Shown: positions 43,441-52,894, counted from the stretch's first letter. The stretch: 64,000 nt of DNA from Nocardiopsis kunsanensis DSM 44524 (GCF_000340965.1 NZ_ANAY01000002.1:124001-188000); one strand, 5' to 3'. Notes: generated by a model not told the origin, from the sequence alone. Numbers and translations: made by a program.

Positions 43441-44217
43441 TCAGTCGGGCACCGCGACCACCAGCACCAGCGACCCGTGCAGCTCGGGGGTGCTGCGCAG
43501 GTGTCCGTGCCGGCGGTCCCACGTCCCGTCGCCGAGATCGCGGGAGAGGTCGGCGGTGAAGCGGTGAACGACGTCGTCCCCGACGAAACTCCAGGCCGAG
43601 CACGATGCACGGGCTCCCCCGTCCAGGAGAGCCTCGGGCCGGCCGTAGTAGGCCTCGTTGAACCCGTCGGAACAGTCCAGGGGGACCGGGACGGTGACGG
43701 TCTCCACACGCCCGCCCAGGCCGGTGGCGAGCACGTCCGGTGCGGGGTAGCGTGCGGCCTCGGTCGCCAGGACCTCGGGGGCGTACTCGTCGAGCCAGAA
43801 GTCGCGGACCAGGGCGGGATCGCAGGTCAGCAGCGCCACGGGGCCACGGGTGACACGGCGGATCTCCGCCAGCCCGCGGTCGAGGTCCTGCCACTGGTGG
43901 ACGCTGAAGGTGGCCATGGCCGCGTCGAAGGCGTCGTCGTCGAAGGGCAGGCTCTCCGCTACGGCGTCCACGGCCCCACCGAGGTGGCCGGGGCGCCGGC
44001 CCCGCATGCTCGTGGAGGGTTCCACCGGCGTGACGTCACGGTCCCCGGGTTCGTAGGAGCCCGCGCCCGCGCCGACGTTGAGGACGGTGCGGGCCTCGCC
44101 GAGGGCTGTGTGGACGGTACGGGCGATACGCGGATCGGGGACACGGTGGTCGGTGTAGTCACGGGCGATGACGCCGTAATCGGCGTCCCCCGCGCTGCCG
44201 TCGGCCGTGCGTGGCAT
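43441..44217 (-). CDS. class I SAM-dependent methyltransferase
   Basis: A 258-aa methyltransferase of the UbiE/Methyltransf_11 type. ADYGVIARDYTDHRVPDPRIA opens the fold in two parts (ADYGVIARDYTDHR, VPDPRIA), with motif I VLNVGAGAGSYEP near residue 46, VTPVEPSTSM as the acidic loop substitute and SLPFDDDAFDAAMATFSVHQW. The substrate is unknown. The start is ATG 44217 preceded by GGAGCACG. It is monocistronic, bounded by a long terminator. Confidence 0.85.
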   Translation of the reverse strand: MPRTADGSAGDADYGVIARDYTDHRVPDPRIARTVHTALGEARTVLNVGAGAGSYEPGDRDVTPVEPSTSMRGRRPGHLGGAVDAVAESLPFDDDAFDAAMATFSVHQWQDLDRGLAEIRRVTRGPVALLTCDPALVRDFWLDEYAPEVLATEAARYPAPDVLATGLGGRVETVTVPVPLDCSDGFNEAYYGRPEALLDGGARASCSAWSFVGDDVVHRFTADLSRDLGDGTWDRRHGHLRSTPELHGSLVLVVAVPD

Positions 44218-44374
44218 GATCGTGCTCCATTCTCCGGGGGTGGGCGTACCCGTCAACCTGTACAGCGCCCCCGGGACGGCACACGGCGGCCCCGATCGGC
44301 GGACGGTGCTCCCGGAAGCGCCGTCCGCCCGCACCGGGGCCGGGGAGCCCGGACGACACCTCCGAAACGACGAC

Positions 44375-44400
44375 GGCCCGCCCGGCCGGCCGAGCGGGCC
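44375..44400 (-). terminator. GC hairpin after the mycosin-like gene
   Basis: GGCCCGC (44375-44381) and GCGGGCC (44394-44400) form a 7-bp stem with a GC-rich 12-nt loop, 15 bp past the mycosin-like stop. Confidence 0.55.
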
Positions 44401-44415
44401 ACGGACGGCGTCCCG

Positions 44416-45576
44416 TCAGCCCTTGCGGGGCTTGCGGCGCCGACCGCCCTTCTGACGGCGCGCGGGCCGCTCCTCGGCCGCACGGGCGGCGGCGATCTGC
44501 TCGTCCTCCTCCCGGCGTTCGGCCTCGACGCCGTAGGGGTCGCGGGAGGACCGGCGCACCCACATGACCAGGGCCAGGACCCCGAACACCAGGACCGCAC
44601 CGACGACCGCGAACCACACCCAGACCGGCACGGCCGGCCCCTCCTCGATCTCCTGGGCGAGCTCCTCGTCGATGATCCGGCCGCCCTCGGTCGCCTGGGC
44701 GGCCTGCTCCTGCGCGGTGGGCAGATCGAGTGCGGGCAACCCGCCCGGCCCCTCCTGCGCACCCTGGACGACGACCTCCCGTACCTGCTCGGGTGTCAGC
44801 TGCGGGTGGTCCGCACGCAGCAGGGCGATCCCTCCGGCGGCCAGGGCGGCAGCGTACGGTGCGCCGGTCACCTGGGTCTGTCCCATGTCCGGCCCCGCGG
44901 TGTAGAGGTGATCGCCGGGTGCGGTCAGCTCGATCTGCGACGTGTCGGTGGTACCTGAGGTCAGTTGCCCGTCCTGGTCGGTGGCGGCGACCGAGATGAC
45001 GTTGGGGTCCTCGTCGCCGCCCGCGGGCCCGACCACGACCACGCCCGACGCCACTGCGGCCCGGGTGTCCTCGACCAGGTCGGCGTCGGTGGAGGGCAGG
45101 AGGATCACCTGCGAGTCCTGGGCCGCGGTGCGGATGGCCGAACCCATGTCGTCCTCGGTGGGAAGGGCCAGCAGCCCGGCGTCGGGTGCGACGCCCAGCA
45201 CTCCGCCGTCGGCGTCCATACCGTGGCCGTGGCCGACGACCAGACCACCCAGCGCCGTACCGAGTTCCATGTCACCGGAGTTGTCACCGTGTTCGGTGTT
45301 GACGGTGATGTTGTCCCTGAGGTCGGGATGGTCCTCCATGACCGAGGGCCCCGGGACCGCCACGGTGACCCCGTGTCCCCGGGTCTGTTCCCACAGATCC
45401 GCTGAGCCGATCGCGTCCTGTCCCCATTGGTCGGGCCGGAAATCGGGGTAGTCGTCGACCTGGGCGGCGGCAGGGACAGCTGTGGCTCCGAGAACCGTGA
45501 CGATCGCGCACGAGGCGGCGATCCCCCTGATCCCCTCTCGTGTGTGCGTCCTGTTACGGCTGTTTCCCCCGAGCAC
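44416..45576 (-). CDS. subtilisin/mycosin-fold pseudoprotease, secreted and membrane-anchored
   Basis: A 386-aa protein with the layout of a type VII secretion mycosin: signal peptide (residues 1-38, ending PAAA), S8-like domain (about 45-275), linker and one C-terminal membrane helix (VPVWVWFAVVGAVLVFGVLA) with a basic cytoplasmic tail. The fold signatures survive (GVTVAV, HPDL, VLGVAPDA, GAPYAAALAAGG) but the catalytic triad does not. The Asp position is Gly76 (VAVPGPS), the His position Leu105 (MELGT) and the Ser position Val236 (QVTGAP). The oxyanion Asn is also absent. It cannot act as a serine protease. The start is GTG 45576, with GAGGGAG 8 nt upstream. No ESX genes are adjacent. Confidence 0.8.
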   Translation of the reverse strand: MLGGNSRNRTHTREGIRGIAASCAIVTVLGATAVPAAAQVDDYPDFRPDQWGQDAIGSADLWEQTRGHGVTVAVPGPSVMEDHPDLRDNITVNTEHGDNSGDMELGTALGGLVVGHGHGMDADGGVLGVAPDAGLLALPTEDDMGSAIRTAAQDSQVILLPSTDADLVEDTRAAVASGVVVVGPAGGDEDPNVISVAATDQDGQLTSGTTDTSQIELTAPGDHLYTAGPDMGQTQVTGAPYAAALAAGGIALLRADHPQLTPEQVREVVVQGAQEGPGGLPALDLPTAQEQAAQATEGGRIIDEELAQEIEEGPAVPVWVWFAVVGAVLVFGVLALVMWVRRSSRDPYGVEAERREEDEQIAAARAAEERPARRQKGGRRRKPRKG

Positions 45577-45806
45577 GTCAGGCTCCCTCGAACGATGCGG
45601 TCGACGTTCCACGCGGTCCTCCCGGGACCCACGTAATTCTGTCATGAGCACAGGAGCACGGCTTGGGCAAGTGGCCCGAGGGCTAAGGCATGCAACTGTA
45701 TCCCGGCTGCTAGTCATGAGTTTTCCGCTCTCCACGCGGCATGTCGAGTCGCTAACATGAGTCGCGCCGATCCGGACAAACCAATTTCCCGCCCAGGGGG
45801 TGCCCC

Positions 45807-46091
45807 ATGCCGAATATCGGCCCGTCCGAGGACGGGCAGTCGGCCCTCGCCGAGCGCGAAGAGCGCATCCTCGCCTTCGAACGCCAGTGGTGGAAGTTCG
45901 AGGGCTCGAAGGAGCAGGCGATCCGCGAGGAGTTCGGGTTCTCACCGACCCGTTATTACCAGCTCCTCAACGGGCTGGTGGAGCGTCCCGAGGCGCTCGC
46001 CTTCGACCCGCTGACCGTCAAACGGCTGCGCCGTCTGCGCGCGGACCGCCGCCGTCAACGCAACGCCCGCCAACTGGGTATCCGGCTCTGA
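45807..46091 (+). CDS. DUF3263 domain protein
   Basis: A 94-aa basic protein of the actinobacterial DUF3263 family: ILAFERQWWKFEGSKEQAIR, then EEFGFSPTRYYQLLNGLV and a C-terminal Arg-rich helix. The middle resembles a helix-turn-helix, so DNA binding is plausible. It lies directly upstream of otsB, as in other actinobacteria. The start is ATG 45807 with GGGGGTG upstream. TAACAT near 45753 is a possible -10 box. Confidence 0.88.
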   Translation: MPNIGPSEDGQSALAEREERILAFERQWWKFEGSKEQAIREEFGFSPTRYYQLLNGLVERPEALAFDPLTVKRLRRLRADRRRQRNARQLGIRL

Positions 46092-46121
46092 CCTCTGCCG
46101 CGACCACCTTGGAGAGACCGC

Positions 46122-46949
46122 ATGGCCCTGCCCTCACCGCGGACCGATGACGGACACCGCGGCCTGGACGCGTTCCGGTCCTCCCCCGGCCGTGCTCTGG
46201 CCGCCTTCGACTTCGACGGCACACTCGCACCGATCGTCGAGGATCCCCGGACATCGGTCCCCTACCCAGGGATCGTCCCGGCCCTGACCGGCCTCGCCGC
46301 CCGCGTCGGGACCGTCGCCGTCGTCACCGGCCGCCCCGCGGAAACGGCCGTGCTCCTGGGCGGCCTGGCCGAAGTACCCGACATCGTCGTGCTCGGCCAC
46401 TACGGGGCCGAGCGGTGGGCCGGCGGCCGCCTGGTGGCCGCGGCTCCGCCACCGGGGGTGGACCTGGTCCGCGAGCAACTACCCGCACTGGTGGACTCCG
46501 CGGGTGCCCCGGAGGGCACGTGGATCGAGGACAAGGACCGTTCCCTGGCGGTGCACACCCGCCGTGCCGCCGACCCCGACGCTGCACTCGAGCTGCTGCG
46601 CCCGCACCTGGAACGCCTGGCCGAGCACGCCGGGTTGGTCACCGAACCCGGGCGCATGGTGATCGAACTCCGCCCACAGGGCGTGGACAAGGGTGCCGCC
46701 CTGAGATCACTGGCGCAGGAGACCGCAGCGCGCTCGGTGCTCTACGCCGGGGACGACCTCGGGGACCTGCCCGCCTTCGACACGCTGGTCTCCCTCCGGG
46801 AGGAAGGGGTGCCCGGCGTGACGGTGTGTTCGGCCTCCGAGGAAGTCACGGAAGTCGCCTCCAGGGCCGATCTCGTCGTCCCGGGCCCGGCCGGTCTCGC
46901 CGAGTTCCTGGACGAGCTCCTGGCCAACCTGCGCACCCACCCCTCCTGA
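46122..46949 (+). CDS. otsB: trehalose-phosphatase
   Basis: A 275-aa HAD-superfamily phosphatase that removes phosphate from trehalose 6-phosphate. The HAD nucleophile motif is AAFDFDGTLAPI near residue 27 (first Asp is the nucleophile), VVTGRP is motif II, DKGAALRSL carries the motif III Lys and LYAGDDLGDLPAF is motif IV. The capping region contains EDKDRSLAVHTR. The start is ATG with GGAGAG 6 nt upstream. It follows DUF3263 by 30 bp and is probably cotranscribed. It completes the pathway begun by otsA. Confidence 0.95.
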   Translation: MALPSPRTDDGHRGLDAFRSSPGRALAAFDFDGTLAPIVEDPRTSVPYPGIVPALTGLAARVGTVAVVTGRPAETAVLLGGLAEVPDIVVLGHYGAERWAGGRLVAAAPPPGVDLVREQLPALVDSAGAPEGTWIEDKDRSLAVHTRRAADPDAALELLRPHLERLAEHAGLVTEPGRMVIELRPQGVDKGAALRSLAQETAARSVLYAGDDLGDLPAFDTLVSLREEGVPGVTVCSASEEVTEVASRADLVVPGPAGLAEFLDELLANLRTHPS

Positions 46950-46952
46950 TCC

Positions 46953-46979
46953 CCGGGCGGGTGCGCGGCCCCCGCCCGG
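46953..46979. terminator. bidirectional terminator between otsB and the serine hydrolase gene
   Basis: CCGGGCGGG (46953-46961) and CCCGCCCGG (46971-46979) pair over 9 bp with a 9-nt loop, between convergent stops. Confidence 0.7.
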
Positions 46980-46981
46980 CC

Positions 46982-48016
46982 TCATGACTGGGAGTCGTAC
47001 GCCTGCGGAACCAGCGCCGCACGTGCGGCCGACCGCAGATCGGTCAGCCCCGTGCGGTCGCGCCCGTAGTGCACAGCGTTGGTCAGCACCCCCACGTACC
47101 GGCCGCTGCGAGGGTGCATGAACAGGCCCGTGCCGGTGAACCCGTTGTGGTGGACGACCCCCTCGGGCGTGACCAGCCATCCCAACCCGCGCGAGAGCCG
47201 GTGCCCCGCGTCCACGTGCGGCTGCCAGCTGGCACGCACGAACGGCTTCGGTACCGGGCCGCGGCCGCCCTCGTGCATCCGCAGCATCTCCCGTGCGAAC
47301 GCCCCCAGGTCGATCGCCGTGGTGAACGCCCCCGCGTGCCCGGCGACCCCTCCCATGAGCGAGGCCGCCTCGTCGTGCACCACGCCCCAGTCGGGCGCTG
47401 CACCGACCAGGCGGCACTCGGTGGGGGCCACGGACGGCGACCGGCCCAGCGGCCCGTAAGAGGTCGAGTGCATGCCCATCTCCTCCCACAGGTCCTCGGC
47501 CAGACGGTCCAGCCCCGTCCCGTACAGGTTCTCCAGCACGAGCCCGAGGAGGATGAACCCCTGGTCGATGTACTGGTAGCCGGGTTCCTCCAGAGGATCG
47601 GACAGGATCGCCTCGGCCAGGTGCTGCCCCGTGCCCACGTGCCGCTCCAACCACGTGACCTGGTTGAGGCGGCTGGTGTGGGTGAGGATCTGGCGCGTGG
47701 TCACCCCCGCGCCGGGCAGGGCCTCGTCCACGCCCAGGTATTCGGACACAGGGGCGTCCAGGTCGAGCAGCCCCTCAGCCATCGCCTGCCCCACCAACGG
47801 CCACGTCGCCATGACCTTGGTCAGGCTCGCGACGTCGTAGGAGACGTCGGGAGCGGTCATGTACAGGTCGGAGGTCCGCCCCACAGCGACGAACTCCCAC
47901 ATACCTCCCGTTCCGATGACGGCGGTGCCGCCGGGCAGCCACCCGGCGTCCACCATGACCTTCAAGACGCCTCGGATCCGTGCCCCGGTTTCCGTGAGCC
48001 AGTCACCATCGCGCAC
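46982..48016 (-). CDS. serine hydrolase (class C beta-lactamase-related)
   Basis: A 344-aa penicillin-binding-fold hydrolase. The SxxK nucleophile is in YDVASLTKVMATWP near residue 64, the second motif is YQYIDQGF (Tyr-Ile-Asp in place of YxN) and the third is HNGFTGTG (HxG). Such proteins act as esterases, D-amino-peptidases or beta-lactamase-like enzymes. There is no signal peptide, so it is probably cytoplasmic, which argues against resistance. The start is the second of two adjacent GTG codons (48016), 6 nt from GGGGGGAGG; the first (48019) is only 3 nt away. It is convergent with otsB. Confidence 0.85.
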   Translation of the reverse strand: MRDGDWLTETGARIRGVLKVMVDAGWLPGGTAVIGTGGMWEFVAVGRTSDLYMTAPDVSYDVASLTKVMATWPLVGQAMAEGLLDLDAPVSEYLGVDEALPGAGVTTRQILTHTSRLNQVTWLERHVGTGQHLAEAILSDPLEEPGYQYIDQGFILLGLVLENLYGTGLDRLAEDLWEEMGMHSTSYGPLGRSPSVAPTECRLVGAAPDWGVVHDEAASLMGGVAGHAGAFTTAIDLGAFAREMLRMHEGGRGPVPKPFVRASWQPHVDAGHRLSRGLGWLVTPEGVVHHNGFTGTGLFMHPRSGRYVGVLTNAVHYGRDRTGLTDLRSAARAALVPQAYDSQS

Positions 48017-48214
48017 CACACGCCTCCCCCCGGTGTTCGTGTTCTTACGCCGAATACCCCGTAACCACGCCGATGTCACGCAGACGCCGTCTATGGACGG
48101 CACGAAACCCTTGCAGGTCGGGTCCGTAATCGCGCTCGTGTGTCCCCAGTAAGCTGGCCGCTACACCGGGACGGCACCCACCGGCACACGCCCCGGGCAC
48201 GACGAGGAGTGACG

Positions 48215-49375
48215 ATGAGCGAGCAGACCCCCGTACCGGCGGGCTTCCGCGGGTTGGCCGGCAACATCGGCATCAAGGACCACCACGACGACTTCTTCGT
48301 GGTGGCCTCCGAGGTGCCCGCGCACGTGTCGGCGGTCTTCACACGTTCACGGTTCGCCGGGCCGAGCGTGGTGCGGAGCCGGGACGCGGTCGCCGACGGC
48401 AACGTGCGGGGGGTGGTGACCCTCGCCCGGAACGCGAACGTGGCCACGGGAACCGAAGGTGAGGCCCACGCGCGCGAGGTCCAGGAGCTGGCGGCCTCGG
48501 CCGCAGGGGTTCCGGCCGACGAGATGATCGTGGCCTCCACCGGTGTCATCGGCCGCCCCTACCCCATGGACAGGATCCGCTCCACCTTCCACGCTCTGTC
48601 CCCACCCCTGCCCGCCGCCGACCTGGACCGTTCGGCGGCAGCGATGATGACCACCGACACCCGGCCCAAGACCGCGAGCGCACGCGTGGGCGGTGCGACC
48701 GTCACCGGTATCGCCAAGGGCGTGGGCATGATCGAGCCGGACATGGCCACGATGCTCGCCTGGTTCTTCACCGACGCCGAGATCGACCGGTCCGTGTTGG
48801 ACGCCGTCTTCCGCCGTGTCGTGGACCGCACGTTCAACGCCCTGAGCATCGACAGCGACACCTCCACGAGCGACTCCGCAGCGATCTTCGCCAACGGACT
48901 GGCCGGCCCGGTCGGGACCGACGCGTTCGAGGAGGCCCTGTACGGGATCGCTCTGCAGCTCGTACGGATGATCGCTTCCGACGGCGAGGGCGCCGGCAAG
49001 CTCATCGAGGTCCGCGCGACCGGCGCGCGCGACGACGCCCAGGCCAAGCGTGTGGCCAAGACCGTGGTCAACTCCCCGCTGGTCAAGACCGCCGTGCACG
49101 GGGCCGACCCGAACTGGGGCCGGGTGGCGATGGCGGTCGGCAAGTGTTCCGACGAGACCGACATCCACCCGGAGAACGTCCGGATCGTCTTCGGTGACGT
49201 GGAGACCTACCCCGAGCCCTCCGACGAGGAGACGCTCCGCCGCGCCGCTGAGCACATGGCCGGTGACGAGGTCGTCATCGGTGTGGACCTGGGCATCGCC
49301 GACGGTTCCTTCACCGTCTACGGCTGTGACCTGACCGAGGGCTACATCCGGATCAACGCCGACTACACCACCTGA
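48215..49375 (+). CDS. argJ: ArgJ: glutamate N-acetyltransferase/ornithine acetyltransferase
   Basis: A 386-aa enzyme of the ArgJ family that transfers acetyl between N-acetylornithine and glutamate. It self-cleaves before a Thr nucleophile: the site is in KGVGMIEPDMATMLAW (between Ala and Thr). Other family stretches: FTRSRFAGPSVV, ANVATGTEGEAHA and KTAVHGADPNWGR. No other arginine genes are nearby, so this is an orphan copy, possibly serving another acyl transfer as Oat proteins of clavulanate clusters do. The start is ATG with GAGGAG about 7 nt upstream. Confidence 0.93.
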   Translation: MSEQTPVPAGFRGLAGNIGIKDHHDDFFVVASEVPAHVSAVFTRSRFAGPSVVRSRDAVADGNVRGVVTLARNANVATGTEGEAHAREVQELAASAAGVPADEMIVASTGVIGRPYPMDRIRSTFHALSPPLPAADLDRSAAAMMTTDTRPKTASARVGGATVTGIAKGVGMIEPDMATMLAWFFTDAEIDRSVLDAVFRRVVDRTFNALSIDSDTSTSDSAAIFANGLAGPVGTDAFEEALYGIALQLVRMIASDGEGAGKLIEVRATGARDDAQAKRVAKTVVNSPLVKTAVHGADPNWGRVAMAVGKCSDETDIHPENVRIVFGDVETYPEPSDEETLRRAAEHMAGDEVVIGVDLGIADGSFTVYGCDLTEGYIRINADYTT

Positions 49376-49507
49376 GCACCGCCCGTCCCGGGCCTGCCGG
49401 AGCCCGTCGTCCGTCCGGGGGTTGATCGGGGCGCAGCGCGGGGAAGGAATCCCCGGAACACACCGGGGCGCCCCACCCCGCCCCCACACTCCGACCCGAG
49501 GATCGAC

Positions 49508-49786
49508 ATGCCCCAGCGCACAGTCGCCGTCGCCGCCCTCCTGGGGCTGCACGCACGCCCCGCCACTCTTTTCGTGCAGGCGGCCAAAGAGACCGGACTG
49601 CCCGTGACCATCGCCCGCGAAGGCCAGGAGCCGGTGGCGGCCACGAGTGTGCTCGCGGTGATGGCGCTCGGTGTCGAGCACGGGCAGCAGGTCACGATCG
49701 CCTGCCCCGACACCGACGGGGCCGAGGCGGCCCTCGACGGACTGTGCGGGGTACTCGCCACCGACCCCGACGCGGTGAGCGGCTGA
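49508..49786 (+). CDS. HPr family phosphocarrier protein
   Basis: A 92-aa phosphocarrier. The active-site histidine is His15 in LLGLHARPATLFVQ, and the regulatory Ser region reads AATSVLAVMALGV (Ser47). In the phosphotransferase system HPr carries phosphate from enzyme I to sugar-specific enzyme II; no EI or EII gene is in this window. It starts 132 bp after argJ with GAGGAT upstream and may have its own promoter. It is convergent with the acyl-CoA ligase, 9 bp between stops. Confidence 0.92.
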   Translation: MPQRTVAVAALLGLHARPATLFVQAAKETGLPVTIAREGQEPVAATSVLAVMALGVEHGQQVTIACPDTDGAEAALDGLCGVLATDPDAVSG

Positions 49787-49795
49787 CCGGGACGG

Positions 49796-51430
49796 TCAGG
49801 CCCCGTCGATCAGCTCGACCGCCCGCTCGCGCATCTCGACCTTGCGAACCTTCCCGGTGACGGTCATGGGGAACTCCTCGACCACGTGCACGTACCGGGG
49901 CACCTTGTAGTGGGCCACTCGCGTGCGGCAGAAGTCGCGCAGGGCCTCCAGGGTGATGGCCTCCGCGCCCTCGCGCATGCGTACCCACGCCATGAGTTCC
50001 TCGCCGTACTTGTCGTCGGGAACACCGATGACCTGCGCATCGAGGATGTCGGGATGGGTGTGCAGGACCTCCTCGACCTCGCGCGGGTAGATGTTCTCAC
50101 CGCCGCGGATCACCATGTCCTTGATGCGGCCGGTGATGGCGAGGTAGCCGTCCTCGTCCATGACGGCGATGTCGCCGGTGTGCATCCAGCGGGCCGGGTC
50201 GATGGACTCCGCGGTCTTCTCGGGCATGTCCCAGTAGCCGAGCATGACCGAATACCCGCGGGTGCACAGTTCCCCGGCCTCGCCGCGCGGCACGGTCACG
50301 CCGGTGGCAGGGTCGACGACCTTGACCTCCAGGTGGGGGCCGACCCGCCCGACGGTGGACACACGCCGTTCGAGGGGATCGTCGCGCCGGGTCTGGATGG
50401 AGACCGGGGAGGTCTCGGTCATGCCGTAACAGATGGAGACCTCCCCCATACCCATCCGGTCGATGACCTGGCGCATGATCTCCTGCGGGCACGGCGAGCC
50501 GGCCATGATGCCGGTGCGCAGGCTGGACAGGTCGTAGTCCTCGAAGTCGGGCAGGGAGAGCTCGGCGATGAACATGGCCGGCACCCCGTACAGGGAGGTG
50601 CAACGTTCGGCCTGGACCGCTTCGAGTGCGGCCGCCGGTTCGAACCCGGGCCCGGGAAGCACCATGCAGGAGCCGTGACTGGTAGCTGCCAAGTTCCCCA
50701 TGACCATGCCGAAGCAGTGGTAGAAGGGCACGGGGATACAGATGCGGTCCTGTTCGGTGTAGCCGAGGAGCTCACCGACGGAGAAGCCGTTGTTGAGGAT
50801 GTTGTGGTGCGAGAGCGTCGCGCCCTTGGGAAAACCCGTCGTGCCCGATGTGTACTGGAGGTTGATCGGGTCGTCCGGGGACAGGTCCTGCTCGATCCCG
50901 GCCAACCGCGCCCGGTCGGCCCGCCGTCCCGCGGCGCGCAGCGACTCCCAGTCGTCCCCTCCGAGGAAGACGGTCTCGCGCAGCTCGGGACAGTTCGCGC
51001 GCACCTGCCCGACCATCTCCACGTAGTCGGAGGACTTGAACGAAGGAGCCGAGACCAGCACCGACACCCCCGCCTGCTTGAGCACGTACTCGAGCTCATG
51101 GGTGCGGTAGGCGGGGTTGATGTTGACCAGGACAGCGCCGATACGGGCGGTCGCGTACTGGGTGAGGACCCACTCCGAGCAGTTGGGCGCCCAGATCCCC
51201 ACACGGTCGCCGACGGCCACATCCATCTCGAGGAGGCCCAACGCGACCTCGTCCACGGCGTCGGAGAGCTCCCGGTAGGTCAGGCGCACGCCCTGCGCGA
51301 GGTCGACGAGCGCATCCCGGTCGGGGTGGGCCGCGACCGTCCGGGCGAGGTTGGTGCCGATGGTGTCACCGAGCAGCGGGGTGGTCGAGGTGCCGGAGGC
51401 ATAACTGGGGTGGGAGGCGGTCGTGCTCAA
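49796..51430 (-). CDS. fatty-acid--CoA ligase (AMP-binding, FadD-like)
   Basis: A 544-aa ANL-superfamily adenylating enzyme that activates a fatty or aromatic acid to its CoA thioester. Motifs: [20 protein letters not shown] (P-loop) near residue 195, YGMTETSP near 340, [22 protein letters not shown] (read [14 protein letters not shown] and ITGRIKD), [13 protein letters not shown] and the C-terminal catalytic Lys in MTVTGKVRK. Length and motif set suit medium/long-chain acyl-CoA synthetases. The start is TTG at 51430 with AGGAGA about 10 nt upstream; I see no ATG or GTG that fits better. The chain length is not determinable. Confidence 0.92.
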   Translation of the reverse strand: MSTTASHPSYASGTSTTPLLGDTIGTNLARTVAAHPDRDALVDLAQGVRLTYRELSDAVDEVALGLLEMDVAVGDRVGIWAPNCSEWVLTQYATARIGAVLVNINPAYRTHELEYVLKQAGVSVLVSAPSFKSSDYVEMVGQVRANCPELRETVFLGGDDWESLRAAGRRADRARLAGIEQDLSPDDPINLQYTSGTTGFPKGATLSHHNILNNGFSVGELLGYTEQDRICIPVPFYHCFGMVMGNLAATSHGSCMVLPGPGFEPAAALEAVQAERCTSLYGVPAMFIAELSLPDFEDYDLSSLRTGIMAGSPCPQEIMRQVIDRMGMGEVSICYGMTETSPVSIQTRRDDPLERRVSTVGRVGPHLEVKVVDPATGVTVPRGEAGELCTRGYSVMLGYWDMPEKTAESIDPARWMHTGDIAVMDEDGYLAITGRIKDMVIRGGENIYPREVEEVLHTHPDILDAQVIGVPDDKYGEELMAWVRMREGAEAITLEALRDFCRTRVAHYKVPRYVHVVEEFPMTVTGKVRKVEMRERAVELIDGA

Positions 51431-51602
51431 GTCCGGGGTCTCCTAGCCGTGCGGGAAGGATGAGCGGAACGGTCGGACGGGGACGACTCCACCCATGTCC
51501 GACTCGTGACTCACGTCACTTTTACCACGTCACACAGGCCTCCCGGAAGCGTTCGGCAGGGTCACACTGCCCGGACCCCCGACTGTCACCACCGCACACA
51601 CG

Positions 51603-51638
51603 AGGACGGGGCGCCGTCGCTCGACGGCGCCCCGTCCT
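51603..51638 (-). terminator. terminator after the Vms1-like gene
   Basis: A perfect 17-bp stem (51603-51619 with 51622-51638), core GACGGGGCGCCGTC, begins about 50 bp beyond the stop of the Vms1-like gene. It is one of the strongest hairpins in the window. Confidence 0.82.
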
Positions 51639-51688
51639 ACCCCCGGTTCCCCGTGGAGGTCCTCACCGGGCCTCGGCGGCCCGGGTGT

Positions 51689-52795
51689 TCATCGCGTCGC
51701 GAAGCGCAGGACCGCCGCGATCCCGTCCTCCGGGGCGAGCCTCTGTCCGGGAACGCGGAGGAAACCGGCGCCGGTCAGGGACACCGAGCGCACCAGCGCG
51801 GGCCCGGCCTCCTCCTCGACCGGATCGCTCACCCCCATGTCGCGCAGTTCCTGCGCATTCAGAGCGATCTGCTCGCCGGACGGGCCGATCCACAGCTTCC
51901 GCTCGGAGCCGGGGAAACCCTCCGACCACAGGAGCGTCTCCACCTGGCCGCGCTGCAACGCGTGCACGACGGAGTCGAGGCCCTCGACGGACGCCCCCTC
52001 GGGGGCCCCGCGCTCGAACGCCTCGACCGCGTCCCGAACGTGCTCGTCGGCCTGACGGTCCAGGTGCTCGTCCAGCTCCCCCTCTACCGGGGAGGCCTCG
52101 GACCCGGACGCGCGGGAACCGGACTCCAGCTCGACCGCGCGTTCACGCACCCGTTCGGGCAGGCGTTGCACGAGGTCCCCGCGGACGGAGGTCTCTCCGG
52201 CGACGGCGACGATCTCGGCCCCGCTGCGGTCGGCGAGTTCGGCGAGGGCCTCGGCGACGTCGTCGAGGTTGTGCCCGATCTGTTCGTCCGCAGCCCGCTG
52301 CATCTGCTTGTGGTGGTATCCGCCTTCACGGACCTTGTGCACGGGTTTGTCCTCACCCTCGATACGGCGGGTCACCGTGCGCCCGTCGGCGTACTCGGCG
52401 ATGAGGTCGGCGCCGATACTGTCGACGACCGCGAGCGCGTGCGGGACGTGGCGTCCCTCCGCGGCCAGGGCCGGCAGGGGGTCCGGCAGAGTTCCGACAC
52501 GGACGTAGTGGTCCTGGGGTGGTTCGGAGACCGGGGAGTCGAGCAGCACCTTGCCCCCGGCCGCATACACCACCTGGCCGTGTGGTCCCGGTATTCCTTC
52601 GGTCGCGCCGACGACCGTTTCCATCGCGTCGAGGGTCGCTTCGTCGATCCCCCGGTCCCGCAGTGCGTCCCTGGCCTTGTCCCAGCGGACACGGACCGCG
52701 TGTTCGGTGTCCTCCGCGTCACGGGAGGTGTTGATGTACAGCGACGCCACGGGCGTGGACGTCTCGTACAGCGGCTGAAGGAAAGTCAGATCCAT
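51689..52795 (-). CDS. Vms1/eRF1-like protein (baeRF2 family, Rv2629 homologue)
   Basis: A 368-aa protein related to mycobacterial Rv2629 and the bacterial eRF1-like/Vms1 group, which are thought to release or hydrolyse peptidyl-tRNA on stalled or hibernating ribosomes. Features: opening MDLTFLQPLYETSTPVASLY, the long acidic middle with HHKQMQRAADEQIGHNLDDVAE (in two parts), AEIVAVAGETSVRG and the C-terminal VHALQRGQVETLLW. The start is ATG 52795 with GGAGGG 8 nt upstream. It is divergent from CsbD, and a palindrome lies between them. Rv2629 is a dormancy-regulon gene, so stress control is a reasonable guess. Confidence 0.85.
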   Translation of the reverse strand: MDLTFLQPLYETSTPVASLYINTSRDAEDTEHAVRVRWDKARDALRDRGIDEATLDAMETVVGATEGIPGPHGQVVYAAGGKVLLDSPVSEPPQDHYVRVGTLPDPLPALAAEGRHVPHALAVVDSIGADLIAEYADGRTVTRRIEGEDKPVHKVREGGYHHKQMQRAADEQIGHNLDDVAEALAELADRSGAEIVAVAGETSVRGDLVQRLPERVRERAVELESGSRASGSEASPVEGELDEHLDRQADEHVRDAVEAFERGAPEGASVEGLDSVVHALQRGQVETLLWSEGFPGSERKLWIGPSGEQIALNAQELRDMGVSDPVEEEAGPALVRSVSLTGAGFLRVPGQRLAPEDGIAAVLRFATR

Positions 52796-52894
52796 GATGC
52801 GCCCTCCATTCATTCGCTATCGGAGTTCGGAACATCTGGAGACCGCCTCACACCTGGCAGTGCCCGACACATCGGCCGTCAATCATCGGTGCAG

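Noticed and set aside
45660-45725. tRNA-like stretch (a D-arm look-alike, GTGGCCCGAGGGCTAAGGC)
   Set aside because: There is no anticodon arm of proper size, no TTCGANTC T-loop downstream and no matching acceptor stem.
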